Source: Paraescarpia echinospica
Taxonomy: Eukaryota; Annelida; Polychaeta; Sabellida; Siboglinidae
Length of the DNA stretch: 64,000 nucleotides
Direction of reading: 5' to 3'
NCBI GenBank assembly: GCA_020002185.1
Contig: CM034534.1
Coordinates: forward strand, 60,853,448-60,917,447
The notes below the pieces were generated by a model. It was not told where the DNA came from. It saw only the letters and a program-made list of their open reading frames with translations, and searched no databases. This document shows, in pieces, positions 10,964 through 20,229 of this stretch. A program made the translations under genes and the position numbers. Numbering within the stretch: the stretch's first letter is position 1; every line of letters begins with the position of its first letter.

Positions 10964-11053
10964 GGCGGACGAGAATGCTTCTGTATTCGCTTATTGTCTG
11001 TGTGGTAACTTCGTGTGTTGTTGGCTTTGCAGATCGTTGTTGCTGTTGACATC

Positions 11054-11709
11054 ATGCAGCCCGTGTTGGACGTGCCGAAAAAGATTAAAAAGCCGAAGGT
11101 AGTGGCGGCTGAAAATACGATGAAAGTTCTTGCAGCGACGGACGCTTCTTCGTCTTTAGGCGGCGGCGTTGGTGCCAAGCAGGCGGGCAATACCTCGGCC
11201 AGTGTCGATGCGTCCTTGGTGAATTTGTTCGCGCCGAATGTGCTAACTCTGACAGAGTTTCTACAGGCGACGGATAGTGTATATAAGATTTCTACATCCG
11301 TAAAAATTACCGGCATCGCATGGAAAAATAAATGCACGTACATTGGCTGTTGTAATTGTAAGCGCAAATTGCGAGGCCTCCCAAGCGGCACTATGGTGTG
11401 CGCGGTGCACGGAGTACAATTGAAGCCGAAAAGTTATTTTTCGGTGCGCGCCCTGGTGGAAGGAGCCGGGGGCGATGATGATGATGATGTGGGTCTTTGG
11501 CTTACTCTATTTGACGAATCGATGTCGTTGCTCGTCGATTACAATGCCGAATATCTGGCCGACATGATACCAGAAAAGCTGCGAGACACTGTGGTTTCGA
11601 CCCTAGTCGGTACATCTTGGAGGTGACCGTGCAAAAGATCGTATGGGGTGGGATTCTGGAAACGTACAATGTCCGGAGTGTGAGTGTTATCTCGAAGGCG
11701 AGTGAATAA
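11054..11709 (+). pseudogene. RPA1 C-terminal-like OB-fold ssDNA-binding protein, one frame break
   Basis: Begins at the first ATG after the TATA box. After a basic N-terminus and low-complexity segment (to about residue 55) comes a domain with a zinc-ribbon pattern: C94, C99, then C116-x2-H119. This is followed by a strand-rich region ending LTLFDESMSLLV and an AEYLADM helix. That layout matches the third DNA-binding domain of RPA1, here with C3H instead of C4. The frame closes at 11624-11626, but the expected final strands continue in a second frame from about 11608 to a TAA at 11707-11709, so one indel is inferred. The likely role is coating single-stranded DNA during protein-primed replication. 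Confidence is good for the fold and moderate for the role. Confidence 0.6.
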
Positions 11710-11710
11710 A
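11705..11710 (+). terminator. Poly(A) signal AATAAA overlapping a stop codon
   Basis: AATAAA contains the TAA (11707-11709) that closes the second frame of the OB-fold gene. The overlap itself supports that frame as the true C-terminus. Confidence 0.55.
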
Positions 11711-11728
11711 GCGCGCGTTCACCCTTGA

Positions 11729-12049
11729 ATGACTAACGCATCGCTTCTTGCTGTAGGATGCCGTAATTGCCGCCACTTTGTATCGCCCCCGGCCGAAAAG
11801 CGCGCCAAAATTGACGCGCCATATCCGCTGAAAAGAGAAACACCTGTTCGCCTGCCTTCGTACACTGAAGCTACGCAGTCGCCGCCGTCCCCGACGTACG
11901 CAACCTTGTGTCCGGTGCCATCCCTGGAGGTCGTGTCCGTGTCATCGGACGATTTTATTCCGTGGTCCACCTCCAGCAACAAACGAGACGAGCCGGCCGG
12001 CCAATCCGACCTGGAGTGGCGCCTCGTACATTCGTATGGCGTTGTATGA
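11729..12049 (+). CDS. Small ORF, 106 residues, unknown function
   Basis: Not recognised. It has a CRNC motif near the N-terminus, a basic segment (EKRAKID) and a Pro/Ser-rich middle. A strong splice-acceptor-like sequence (gactaac, then a pyrimidine-rich stretch ending ctgtag at 11756) overlaps the first codons, so the real product may start upstream by splicing. Its TGA (12047-12049) overlaps the ATG of the next ORF at 12046 as ATGA. Confidence 0.4.
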   Translation: MTNASLLAVGCRNCRHFVSPPAEKRAKIDAPYPLKRETPVRLPSYTEATQSPPSPTYATLCPVPSLEVVSVSSDDFIPWSTSSNKRDEPAGQSDLEWRLVHSYGVV

Positions 12050-12466
12050 TGAATACTTTTGCCGAATTAGTCGGTGAAAAGGTGATGGAGATTGCGCGGG
12101 AAAATTGTGGTGAGTGTCCGCCTGATGAAGGCTGCCCGTTTGTGCATATGTTTTGCTATCGTGACAGGAAGCCAAGCCGACGATATCGTCTCGTGTACGA
12201 CAACGTGAAGGCCCTAACCGATCCTTTTTTTTAATCTGGCGCTCGACACCTTTCTGCAGAGATCGCTGTTGCCGACCGCTATGCGACTGATCGGCGTACT
12301 CGAAGATCAATGTGTTCCCGGCGCGAATCGAATGACGGAACGGGCACTCGTGCGCCAAGTCGCTGATTGGCTAATGGGGACGGTCTGGTCGTCGTCCCTC
12401 GAATGTGCGCTCCTGGAGACGGCGGTGCAGCAATATCTGCTGAAGAGAGCGTGTCTCGGTGATTGA
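12046..12466 (+). pseudogene. Small ORF interrupted at a T8 run, unknown function
   Basis: A 62-residue frame from ATG 12046 has a cysteine cluster (GECPPDEGC) and stops at TAA 12232-12234, immediately after eight T residues (12225-12232). A second frame continues directly from that point to 12466 with a helical, well-composed sequence (RLIGVLEDQC, LLETAVQQYLL). Either the T8 run holds a one-base sequencing or mutational indel, or ribosomes slip there. The fold is unrecognised. Confidence 0.4.
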
Positions 12467-12471
12467 CATTA

Positions 12472-13116
12472 GGTGGCGCTGTTTATTTCACCACGTAATG
12501 GTGAGAGAGAGCTAGCTTATATCACGCTGAAATTACTAATAGGTGAAGCCGTTATGTAGCGCTGTTTATTTTACCACGTAACGGTGAAGAGAGAGCTAGC
12601 TTATATCACGTTGCTAATAGGTGAACCGTTTACTACATGCTTACCCTGACATGTATGTCGTTTACGATCTAGCTTGCCTGGCATTATAACACGTCGCCGT
12701 GAACATTACTGTGGCATAAAGCCTTACGTGTTGACTCGTGGCATTAAGCCTTATATGTACGATGAAGCCTGACACGTCGCCGTGAACATTACTGTGGCGT
12801 AAAGCCTTACATGTTGACTCGTGGCATAAAGCCTTATATGTACGATGAAGAGCTTGCCTGACATAATAACATTACTGTGGCGTAAACCCTTACATGTTGA
12901 CTCGTGGCATAAAGCCTTATATGTACGATGAAGAGCTTGCCTGACATTATAACATTACTGTGGCGTAAACCCTTACATGTTGACTCGTGGCATAAAGCCT
13001 TATATGTACGATGAAGAGCTTGCCTGACATTATAACATTACTGTGGCGTAAACCCTTACATGTTGACTCGTGGCATAAAGCCTTACATGTGCGATTATTG
13101 TGGCCATACGTATGTT
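12472..13116 (+). repeat. 83-bp tandem repeat array inside the Polinton
   Basis: The word aacattactg recurs at 12702, 12785, 12868, 12951 and 13034, exactly 83 bp apart. Two diverged units upstream (gcgctgtttatt at 12476 and 12559) keep the same 83-bp spacing. Copies from 12868 onward are nearly identical. No ORF is maintained. AATAAA at 13123-13128 follows the array on the + strand. Confidence 0.9.
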
Positions 13117-13122
13117 TGTTGC

Positions 13123-13128
13123 AATAAA
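13123..13128 (+). terminator. Poly(A) signal AATAAA after the 83-bp array
   Basis: A plausible 3' end for the + strand small ORFs, or for a non-coding transcript through the array. Confidence 0.4.
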
Positions 13129-13149
13129 ACGTTGAAAACGTACGCCCTC

Positions 13150-14165
13150 CTCCTCGTTTCTTTAACGGTAGTCGACATCGACAGCGCTGCCACCTGACGG
13201 TCCAGTGAGAAAAGCCCGCCTCCGCGTGCCCCATGAGAAAACAAAACATGCCCTCGCTGTGCGATGCTAGAGGCCCAGCGATAACGAACAGACTTGTAGT
13301 TCTACGACGAATGACAACTTTGTTCTTCTAATGGTAGTCGACATCGACAGCGCTGCCAACTGAAGGTCCAGTGAGAAACTTGTCGCACGAAAAGCCTCCG
13401 CTGAGCGATGCTAGTGCCCCGACGAACATGGCAATCCCTCAGCGCTGCCACCTGACGGGTAGGTAAGAGAAAAGCCCGCCTCCGCGCAATTGCAGTGAGA
13501 AAACAAACATCGAAAAACCCGCTGCCCCAGAGATACTTGTGGCGCACGAACGGTCCAGTGAAAACCTTGTCGCACGAAAAGCCTCCGCTGCGCGATGCTA
13601 GAGCCCCGACGAACAGACTTGTAATGACAATTCCCCTCCTCCGCGAGCCCCATGAGAAAACAAAACATGCCTTCGCTGCGTGATGCTAGAGCCCCAGCGA
13701 TTCTACGATGAATGACAACTTCGTCCCTCTAACAGTAGTCGACATCGACAGCGCTGCCACCTGGCGGTCCAGTGTCGAACGAAAAGCCCCCGCTGCGCGA
13801 TGCTAGTGCCCCGACGAACTAATGACAATTCCTCAGCGCCGCCACCTGAGGTAAGAGAAAACCCTGCCTCCGCGCAATTGCAGTGAGAAAACAAACCCCC
13901 TGCCCATGTGATACTTGTGGCGTGCGAGCGGTCCAGTGAAATCGCACGAAAAGCCTCCGCTGCGCGATGCTACAGCCTCGACGAACAATTCCTCTAACGT
14001 ACAGCGCTGCCACTAAGTAAGAGAAAAGACCGCCTCTGCAAAGTGAGAAAACAAACCCGCTGCCCCAGTGCCGCGCGTTTAATGTTCGACGAAATCCAGC
14101 GGCATCGACAGCGCTGCCACCTAACAACGTAACAATGCGCTACCACCTAGCGTGGTCGCCACCTA
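13150..14165. repeat. Degenerate GC-rich repeat field
   Basis: Words such as cagcgctgccacct, ggtccagtgagaaa, gcacgaaaagcctccgctg, gcgatgctag and gagaaaacaaa recur many times in changing order and spacing for about 1 kb. No frame survives across the copies. It looks like shuffled duplication of one or two ancestral segments upstream of the polymerase gene. Confidence 0.8.
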
Positions 14166-14298
14166 ACGGACGTTTCGCGCGCGGCTTTATAGTCGGTGTC
14201 GGTGATTCTTCGTAGTTAATATCGGTCCGACATCGACTAGGACCGGACGCTCCGCTGCTGTCATCTACCCCGCTAGAGGCGTGCCGCTACCACCGACG

Positions 14299-17200
14299 AT
14301 GAACGAATGCCCGAAATGCGGTCAATCCTACGCCGGTCGCTCCGCTAAGTTGAAGCATCTGAAAAGCTGCGACGGTAGTGGTGAACATTACGCATGTCCG
14401 AAATGCGACGTACGTTCCCCCATCGCGAAAATATGGTGAGGCATCTAAAGACCTGCGGTATTCCGCCGCCGCCGCCACCGTCACCGCGCGTCGACGACGG
14501 TCTATGGCGTACCGTTCGCGAGCACTGGTCTAGCATCCGCACGTCTACGGCGCGTGGTCCCGTCCAGTCGAGGTACAACTTCGAAATGACCGACTGTTTG
14601 GACACGGCCGCGCTCGACGCCCGACTACGACTGATGTTCGAGGAGAAGACTCGGGCGTTTAAGATTAACTTAAGTTTCAGTTTTATTCTTCGTCACAAGG
14701 AGACGGGCCGGTGGCAGGTACTACCATTCGTCCTGTAACTGTTGCGGCCGCTATCTCGAATCGCCCGTCCTCGTTACCGACGCCGCGTCGTTCGAACGAT
14801 TCCTCGACGCCGTCCATCAGCCCGACGTTCTCCAGTACGTTATTGCGCAGAGACCCGACTCGGGGTGGATCGCCGAATTGGTGACGAACGTTACCTACTT
14901 TCTTAATGCGATCATCAACCATCCTATCGGGTGCGCGAGGCAGCGACTCCCCGACTACCTGCGCACCAACAAGGCGCTCATCGGTCTAGCGAAAGATCAA
15001 CACAATCAGCCGTACACAGATAACCTGTGCCTCTTCCGCTGTCTGGCGCTGCATCGGGGCGCTAACTACCGCGTAGACGATTTGGCGAAATTGGCCATAC
15101 GGCTCTACGCCGACTACAGCGACCAACCCTACTACGCGTTCGCAGGCGTTCCGCTGAACGAGCTCGACCGGGTGGAGACGGTCTTCGAAACAAATCTGAC
15201 CGTGTATCGACTGACGCAGGAGGGGACCGCGGAATTGGTCCGCCACTCCTTCGACCGCTACACGACTACCATCAGCGTCAATCTGTGCGAGACGCACTAT
15301 TCGTTCATAACCGACGTCTCGATGTTATGTCGCTCGTACCTATGCGGCAAGTGCGGCGAAACGCTGTGGCCGTCCGCCTATCGACTGCGGCGTCACGAGG
15401 CGACGTGCGAGAGCGGCGTTCGCCACGTCTTTCCCGGCGGCGTCTACCATCCGACGCCGTCCGTGTTTCAATAGCTGTAGGACGAGGGCATCTATGTGGA
15501 CGAACGCCTGTGCTACTACCCGTACAGGGCGACGTACGACTTCGAGTGCTACTTCGACGATCGCGACCTGCCGGCGGACAGCGCCAAATGCCGGTGGATA
15601 GCCCGACCCGAGCTACTCAGCGTGAGCATCGTCTCGAACGTCCCCGGGCACGAGACTGCGCGCTGCTTCGTCACGACCGGCGATTCGGGCGAGCTCGCGA
15701 AGCGCCTGATCGGCGCCCTGGAGGCCATGAGCGAGGCGGCGAGCGCGGCTCTCCGACCGTCGTACGACGCGACCTTCGATGCGATCGCCGCGCTCGACGA
15801 CGAATGGCGAGCTCGAGCGACGGAGAAGGAGTCGTCGCGCGATAAGAGCCCGTACACCGTCCTCGCCGATTGCCTGTGGGCGCATCTGCGCCGCCTCCAC
15901 GTCCTCGGCTTCAATTCGGGAAAATACGATTTGAACGTCGTCAAGAAGTATCTGACGCCCCTGTTCATGACTACCGAGACGCAGAGCATCTCGTCGGCGT
16001 TTACGATCAAGCGTCAGAACAACTTCATGTGTCTGACGATGGCGACGCTCAAGTTCCTGGACATCACCAACTAACTAGCACCCGGCGTCAGCTAAAATAA
16101 GTTTCTGAAGGTCTACGGCTGCGCGGCGACGAAGGGTCACTTTCCCTACAAGTACCTCGACGACCTGCAAAAACTGGGCGACACCGAACTGCCGCCGCGC
16201 GAGGCCTTCTACAGCCACCTGAAGCGCGAAGGCATCTCCGCAGCCGAGTACGAGGGTTGCGTAAAGGTAAGGCGCGACGAACGGATGACGACTACCTCGT
16301 CTGGTATAAAAACAGGGACGCGGTGCCGTTCTTGGAGGCCTTCGACATACAGTTCGTCTTCTATCAGGAGCGCCTCATCGACATGTTCAAGGACGCCATC
16401 AGCGTACCGGGCCTAACGCTGCTGTACCTGTTCAACGATCTGCCGTCGACGCTCCACTTCACGCACTTCAACGAACCGAACAAGGACCTGCACCGGCTCC
16501 TTCAATCGCAGATCGTCGGCGGCCCCTCGATCATTTTCGCGCGCTATCACGAGGCCGACGTGACCGTTCTCCGGCGCGACGAGTACGGCGAGTCGGCGCG
16601 GCCATGCCGCTCGATCGTCGGCTTCGATGCAAACGGCCTCTACCTATGGGCGATCACGCGCCGTCGCTCGGAGAACGCCTTTCGACCGGAACGCGTGCAC
16701 CGCTACGGCCGCCTGGCCGTGGAGTGGCTGAAGTGGGAGGCGGAGCGGACGGGGGCGCGCATACGACACAAGCTCATACGAGAAGCTCGTCGGCAAGTAA
16801 CGAGTCGACGGCTGGTGTCGCGAGACGCGGACGGCGTACTAGTTCCAAGGGTGCTTCTTCCACGGCTGCCCGTGCACGGGGAAGGCGACGAACGAGGTGA
16901 GCGGCAAGCCGATGAGTCAACTGTACGCAGAGACGGCCGACGTCACGGCCTACCTTCGCCGCTTCGTCACCGTCGTCGATATGTGGGAGTGCCAGTGGCG
17001 CGCGACGAGACCGCCGCCGCGGAGCTGGACCGACGGTGGCGCCGCCGTTACGCGGTCGACGATCCTGAAGGCCGTGCTCGACGGCACTCTGTTCGACCTG
17101 GTCGAGTGCGACATCGCCGTTCCGGACGCCTTCGCCGAGATGCTGCCGATCTTCAAGAACGCCTACATCGCGCGCGACGATCTCAGCCCGTTCATGCGTC

Positions 17201-18303
17201 GGTACGCCGAAACGCACGAGCTCCTCGTCCGACCTCAGCGGAAACTCGTGTGGAGCTTTTTCGGCACCAAGATTCTACTCGCGACGTCGCTACTGCGGTT
17301 GTATCTGCGTCACGGACTCGTCGTCGAGCGCGTCTACCAGATCGTCGATTACGAGCCGGTCGCGTGCTATCGTCTCTTCGGCGATACCTTCTCAGCCGCG
17401 CGACGCGAGGGCGACGCAGACCCCGACAAGGCCATCATCGCCGATACGTTCAAACATCTCGGGAACAGTTCCTACAGGAAAACTATCACGCGGGTCGATC
17501 TCCACCGCGACATCAAGTACGTCCGCCGGCATCGCGACGCTGATCAACGATCGACTCTTCCGGCAGCACGACTTCGTCGTTCCCGACGGCCTCTACGAGG
17601 TGGCGCTGAACAAGCGAATCGTCCGGTACGCGCTGCCCATCCAGATCGGCTACTTCGTATACCAGTACGCCAAACTGCGTATGCTGGAATTTTATTACGA
17701 TTTCATCGCCGCCTACATACCGCGCCCCCTGTTCCAGTACTGTGCGATGGACACAGACTCGGCGTATTTGAGCCTCTCGGGACGCGACCTCGACGACTTC
17801 GTGGCCACGGTTAAGCGCCGGCACTACTACCGGCACCGCGGAGAGTGGTTTCCGTCGGAACACTGCGACGCGCACGCGGAGGCGTACTTGCGTTGCCGGC
17901 TCGCCAGACGAGCGTGGGACGCGCCCGACGAGTGTTGCGCGAGACGGCGCAGATACGATAAGCGAACGCCGGCGAACGCCGGCGAACGCCGGGCCTCTTC
18001 AAAGAGAAATGGTCCGGTCGCGGAATCGTCGCGCTCTGCAGCAAGACGTACTACTGTTACGGTGGCGCCACCGGCGACAAGTACAGCATGAAGGGCCTGA
18101 GCAAGCGTCAGAACGACGTCGACATGGACGTCTTCCGCGGCGTGCAGTGCGGCCGACGGCGCGCCGGCGGCTGGAACCGTGGCTTCCAAGTGAAGGAATC
18201 GTCCGTACTCACGTACATTCAGGAGCGCGCGGCGTTGAGCTACTTCTACGCCAAACGTCGCGTGCTCTACGACGGCGTCACTACGGCACCGATACTCGTA
18301 TAA
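14299..18303 (+). pseudogene. polB: Protein-primed family B DNA polymerase (pPolB), heavily disrupted
   Basis: Replicates the element by protein priming. Parts in order: two C2H2-type zinc fingers (14305-14460); an OTU-like block with DNLCLFRCL (about 15020) and THYSF (about 15290); ExoI YDFECYF (D at 15538); an ExoII-like FNSGKYD (about 15910); motif A FDANGLYLW (about 16620); motif B NSSYRKT (17464-17484, with arginine where glycine is usual); and motif C YCAMDTDSAY (17738-17767). Disruptions: frame changes near 14417-14421 (C5 run), 14720, 16270, 16790, 17520-17560 and 17961-17990, plus in-frame stops at 15472, 15478, 16072, 16093 and 16840. The N-terminal ATG at 14299 opens the first finger. 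The length, about 1,330 codons, suits the family, but no full protein can be made from this copy as read. Confidence 0.93.
17961..17991 (+). repeat. Three copies of a 10-bp unit (ggcgaacgcc) inside pPolB
   Basis: Two extra 10-bp copies add 20 bp and shift the frame within the C-terminal part of the polymerase. The expected frame resumes immediately after the run. Confidence 0.85.
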
Positions 18304-18330
18304 GGGGGACCCACCCCCTACAAGTAGGAC

Positions 18331-18380
18331 CTACCCCTAGGGGTAGGGGACCTTACCTACCTACCTACCCCTAGGGGTAG
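18331..18380. repeat. Twin 16-bp palindromes between convergent genes
   Basis: The perfect palindrome ctacccctaggggtag occurs at 18331-18346 and again at 18365-18380. Two copies can pair with themselves or each other just after the pPolB stop. Possible RNA hairpins near the shared 3' region. Confidence 0.8.
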
Positions 18381-18406
18381 GGTATGTATGTATGTATGTA
18401 GCGACT

Positions 18407-18412
18407 AATAAA
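18407..18412 (+). terminator. Poly(A) signal AATAAA for pPolB
   Basis: Located 104 bp after the pPolB stop (18301-18303) and before the facing signal of the - strand genes. Confidence 0.65.
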
Positions 18413-18445
18413 AATGAGTGAACACGCGGTAGTTTTCATCGTTTT

Positions 18446-18455
18446 TTTATTTATT
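18446..18455 (-). terminator. Double poly(A) signal for the capsid/protease block
   Basis: On the - strand the sequence reads AATAAATAAA, 115 bp beyond the protease stop. With 18407-18412 it gives facing 3' ends for convergent transcripts. Confidence 0.65.
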
Positions 18456-18569
18456 ACCTCACTACTTCGTTCTTGCCTGCCTAGTACGGCGAGGAGCCCG
18501 CGACCAGCGGGTCCGACAAAATCGGTTCGGATACTCGGTCGTCTACTAATAATAATAACAAGCGAGCGT

Positions 18570-19019
18570 TCAAAGCGGCTTTAGCCATTCGAATACGATA
18601 CAGTCTTTGGCCACCTTATCTGGGCCAAACAGGCACTGGAAGCCGCTTATCGGCATACCGTGGCTTCGTAAGAGCAGGTAGGTGACGCAATATTGTCCGC
18701 ACACGTTAGATACACCCCTCTGCAGTCTCTTGTTGTTGTACGTCCACGAGTCGCACTTGCGGCGAAGGAAGGCTCGGAAGTCGGCGTGCAGCGGCGGCAG
18801 GCCGTACGAATCGAAGTACTCGCCTCGCCGGTCGGCGTCCACGTAGACGGCCACCCAGTGCTCCCCCGGTTCGTCGCCGTCGTCGGTGTTGCACACGAAC
18901 GCCGTCGGGTAGGCGGCGAGCCGCCGTCCCGGTAGCTCGTCTTTAGGCAGGACGCCGACGACGACGTTTTTAGTGTACGCATCGACCGCCAGGCGACGTA
19001 TCAGCTGAAACGTATCCAT
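18570..19019 (-). CDS. PRO: Adenain-like cysteine protease (capsid maturation)
   Basis: Intact, 149 residues, a Ulp1/adenain-fold (C48/C5-like) protease expected to cleave virion precursors. Visible catalytic pattern: H54 in GEHWVAVYV, D70 in YFDSYG, Q100, and C107 in NVCGQYC. The Q-to-C spacing of seven is the adenain arrangement. Its ATG (19017-19019) starts one base after the major capsid protein stop (19021-19023), so the two were probably made from one transcript. No break or odd codon use is seen. It faces pPolB tail-to-tail. Confidence 0.93.
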   Translation of the reverse strand: MDTFQLIRRLAVDAYTKNVVVGVLPKDELPGRRLAAYPTAFVCNTDDGDEPGEHWVAVYVDADRRGEYFDSYGLPPLHADFRAFLRRKCDSWTYNNKRLQRGVSNVCGQYCVTYLLLRSHGMPISGFQCLFGPDKVAKDCIVFEWLKPL

Positions 19020-19020
19020 A

Positions 19021-20136
19021 TCAGTAGTCGTATACGACGTTCCGGTTCTTGTCGATTTCGCGCACCGTCTCGACCTCCCCGTACACGACGAGGTTCACCG
19101 TCCGGGGGAACGCATGCGCGAAGTGGATCTCGGCGCGCAGGTTCCCCTTACGCACGACGTTAAAGTGTTCGCCGTCGCAGCAGTCGGGCGAATTCGGCGC
19201 GCGTCAGGTCGATCCCCTCGTCCTCGTACGCTTTCCCCGTCGCGGTGAAGAGGTTCATGTAGCTTCGGGTGTAGCGCCGATGCGCGAAGTCCGGCTGCAG
19301 CGGCATGCTCGGCACCTGGCGTCCGTCGACGTAGAGTGCGAGGAAGTTTATGTCGTTGTGGTTCGCATTGAACGGGTTTTTATCGTAGGCCCCGTTATAG
19401 GAGTCGTTGTCGATCGGGCACATGGACACGCGTCTCGGGAGCTTGCCCAGGTAGACGTTCTCGTGCGTATGAGACATCGTGCCCTGCGGTATCGAAAACA
19501 CCTTGCAGTCAACGCGACGCATCGGTACTTGGCCGTCCCCTTTGTCAGCGCTTTGATGTGACCGAGCTGGACGGCCGGGTTCACCTTGGCCTTTCGCACC
19601 TGCAGGTAGGTCTACAGCAGGACGATCTTGAACCCCGGATCGACGACGTCGCCTAGGAGCGCGAAGGCGTCCTTGATTCGCACCAGTCGGATCTTTACGT
19701 CGACGCCGTTCAGCAGGTACCGGTTTTGCATGAACACGTCGACGTGCAGGCGTCCCAACATGTCCAACTCGCGGCTGCCGTGTATGTAGTTGTGCCGATG
19801 CGCGTACCTGCCGTTGTTGTTCTCCGCCGTCTCTATGCGCCCGGCGGTGTCCTTGCACCACAGGTCGGCCTGGAGCTGCGAGCTTTTGGCGTCGGACCCG
19901 TAACTGAGCAGGGTCTCGATGTAGTTCCGGTACGGATACGATTTGGTCGACGACGTCAAGAGCGTGCCGTTCAGCGACAAGTCGACTTGACTGAACATCG
20001 AATGCAGGAAATTGTTGACCGGGGCGACGACGCTGTCGTTCGCGACATCGGTGCCGTCCCCCTTCACCACCTTGACGCTGAACAGGTCCAGTTCGCTCTT
20101 TACGCCCTCGCACGACTGTCGATGCACAAATGCCAT
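19021..20136 (-). pseudogene. MCP: Major capsid protein (double jelly-roll), disrupted
   Basis: Starts at ATG 20134-20136. The first 174 residues contain PVNNFLHSMFSQVDLSLNG, then SYPYRNYIETLLSYG and a KDTAG-type segment, the most conserved part of Polinton major capsid proteins. A TAG at 19612-19614 interrupts the frame. The same frame resumes for about 25 residues, switches near 19530, and again near 19186, reaching a TGA at 19021-19023. The C-terminal third includes NPFNANHNDINFLALYVDG and a final VVYDY-type end. The N-terminal segment before VNNFLH is only about 40 residues, shorter than I expect for the first jelly roll, so an internal deletion is possible. Total about 370 codons. Confidence 0.9.
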
Positions 20137-20229
20137 TCTTCTTCTTCGCGGGGAATACGTTGTCGCTCGACGTCTGTTCCTTTCGACGGCGCCTCTTCTT
20201 ACAGGTCGTCGCCGGCGTGCCGGGCGGTT

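Noticed and set aside
11003..11034. A mini-intron between gtaact and ttggctttgcag upstream of the OB-fold gene
   Set aside because: It would be only about 30 bp, too short for a normal spliceosomal intron; the ATG at 11054 needs no splicing.
12700..13116. A CRISPR array
   Set aside because: Units are contiguous 83-bp tandem repeats without unique spacers, in an animal element.
15549..16010. Long - strand frames inside the polymerase
   Set aside because: Antisense shadows of the GC-rich pPolB gene; they lack family motifs, whereas the + strand has them in order.
15472..16842. Stop codons inside the element read as amino acids by an altered genetic code
   Set aside because: The stops fall at positions expected to hold different residues, and several frame changes also occur. 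Neighbouring intact genes (ATPase, protease, NADAR) use stops normally.
16257..17543. A single 428-residue + strand protein
   Set aside because: Only about the first 180 residues follow the polymerase. The remainder is an arginine-rich out-of-frame reading, while the true polymerase continues in another frame.
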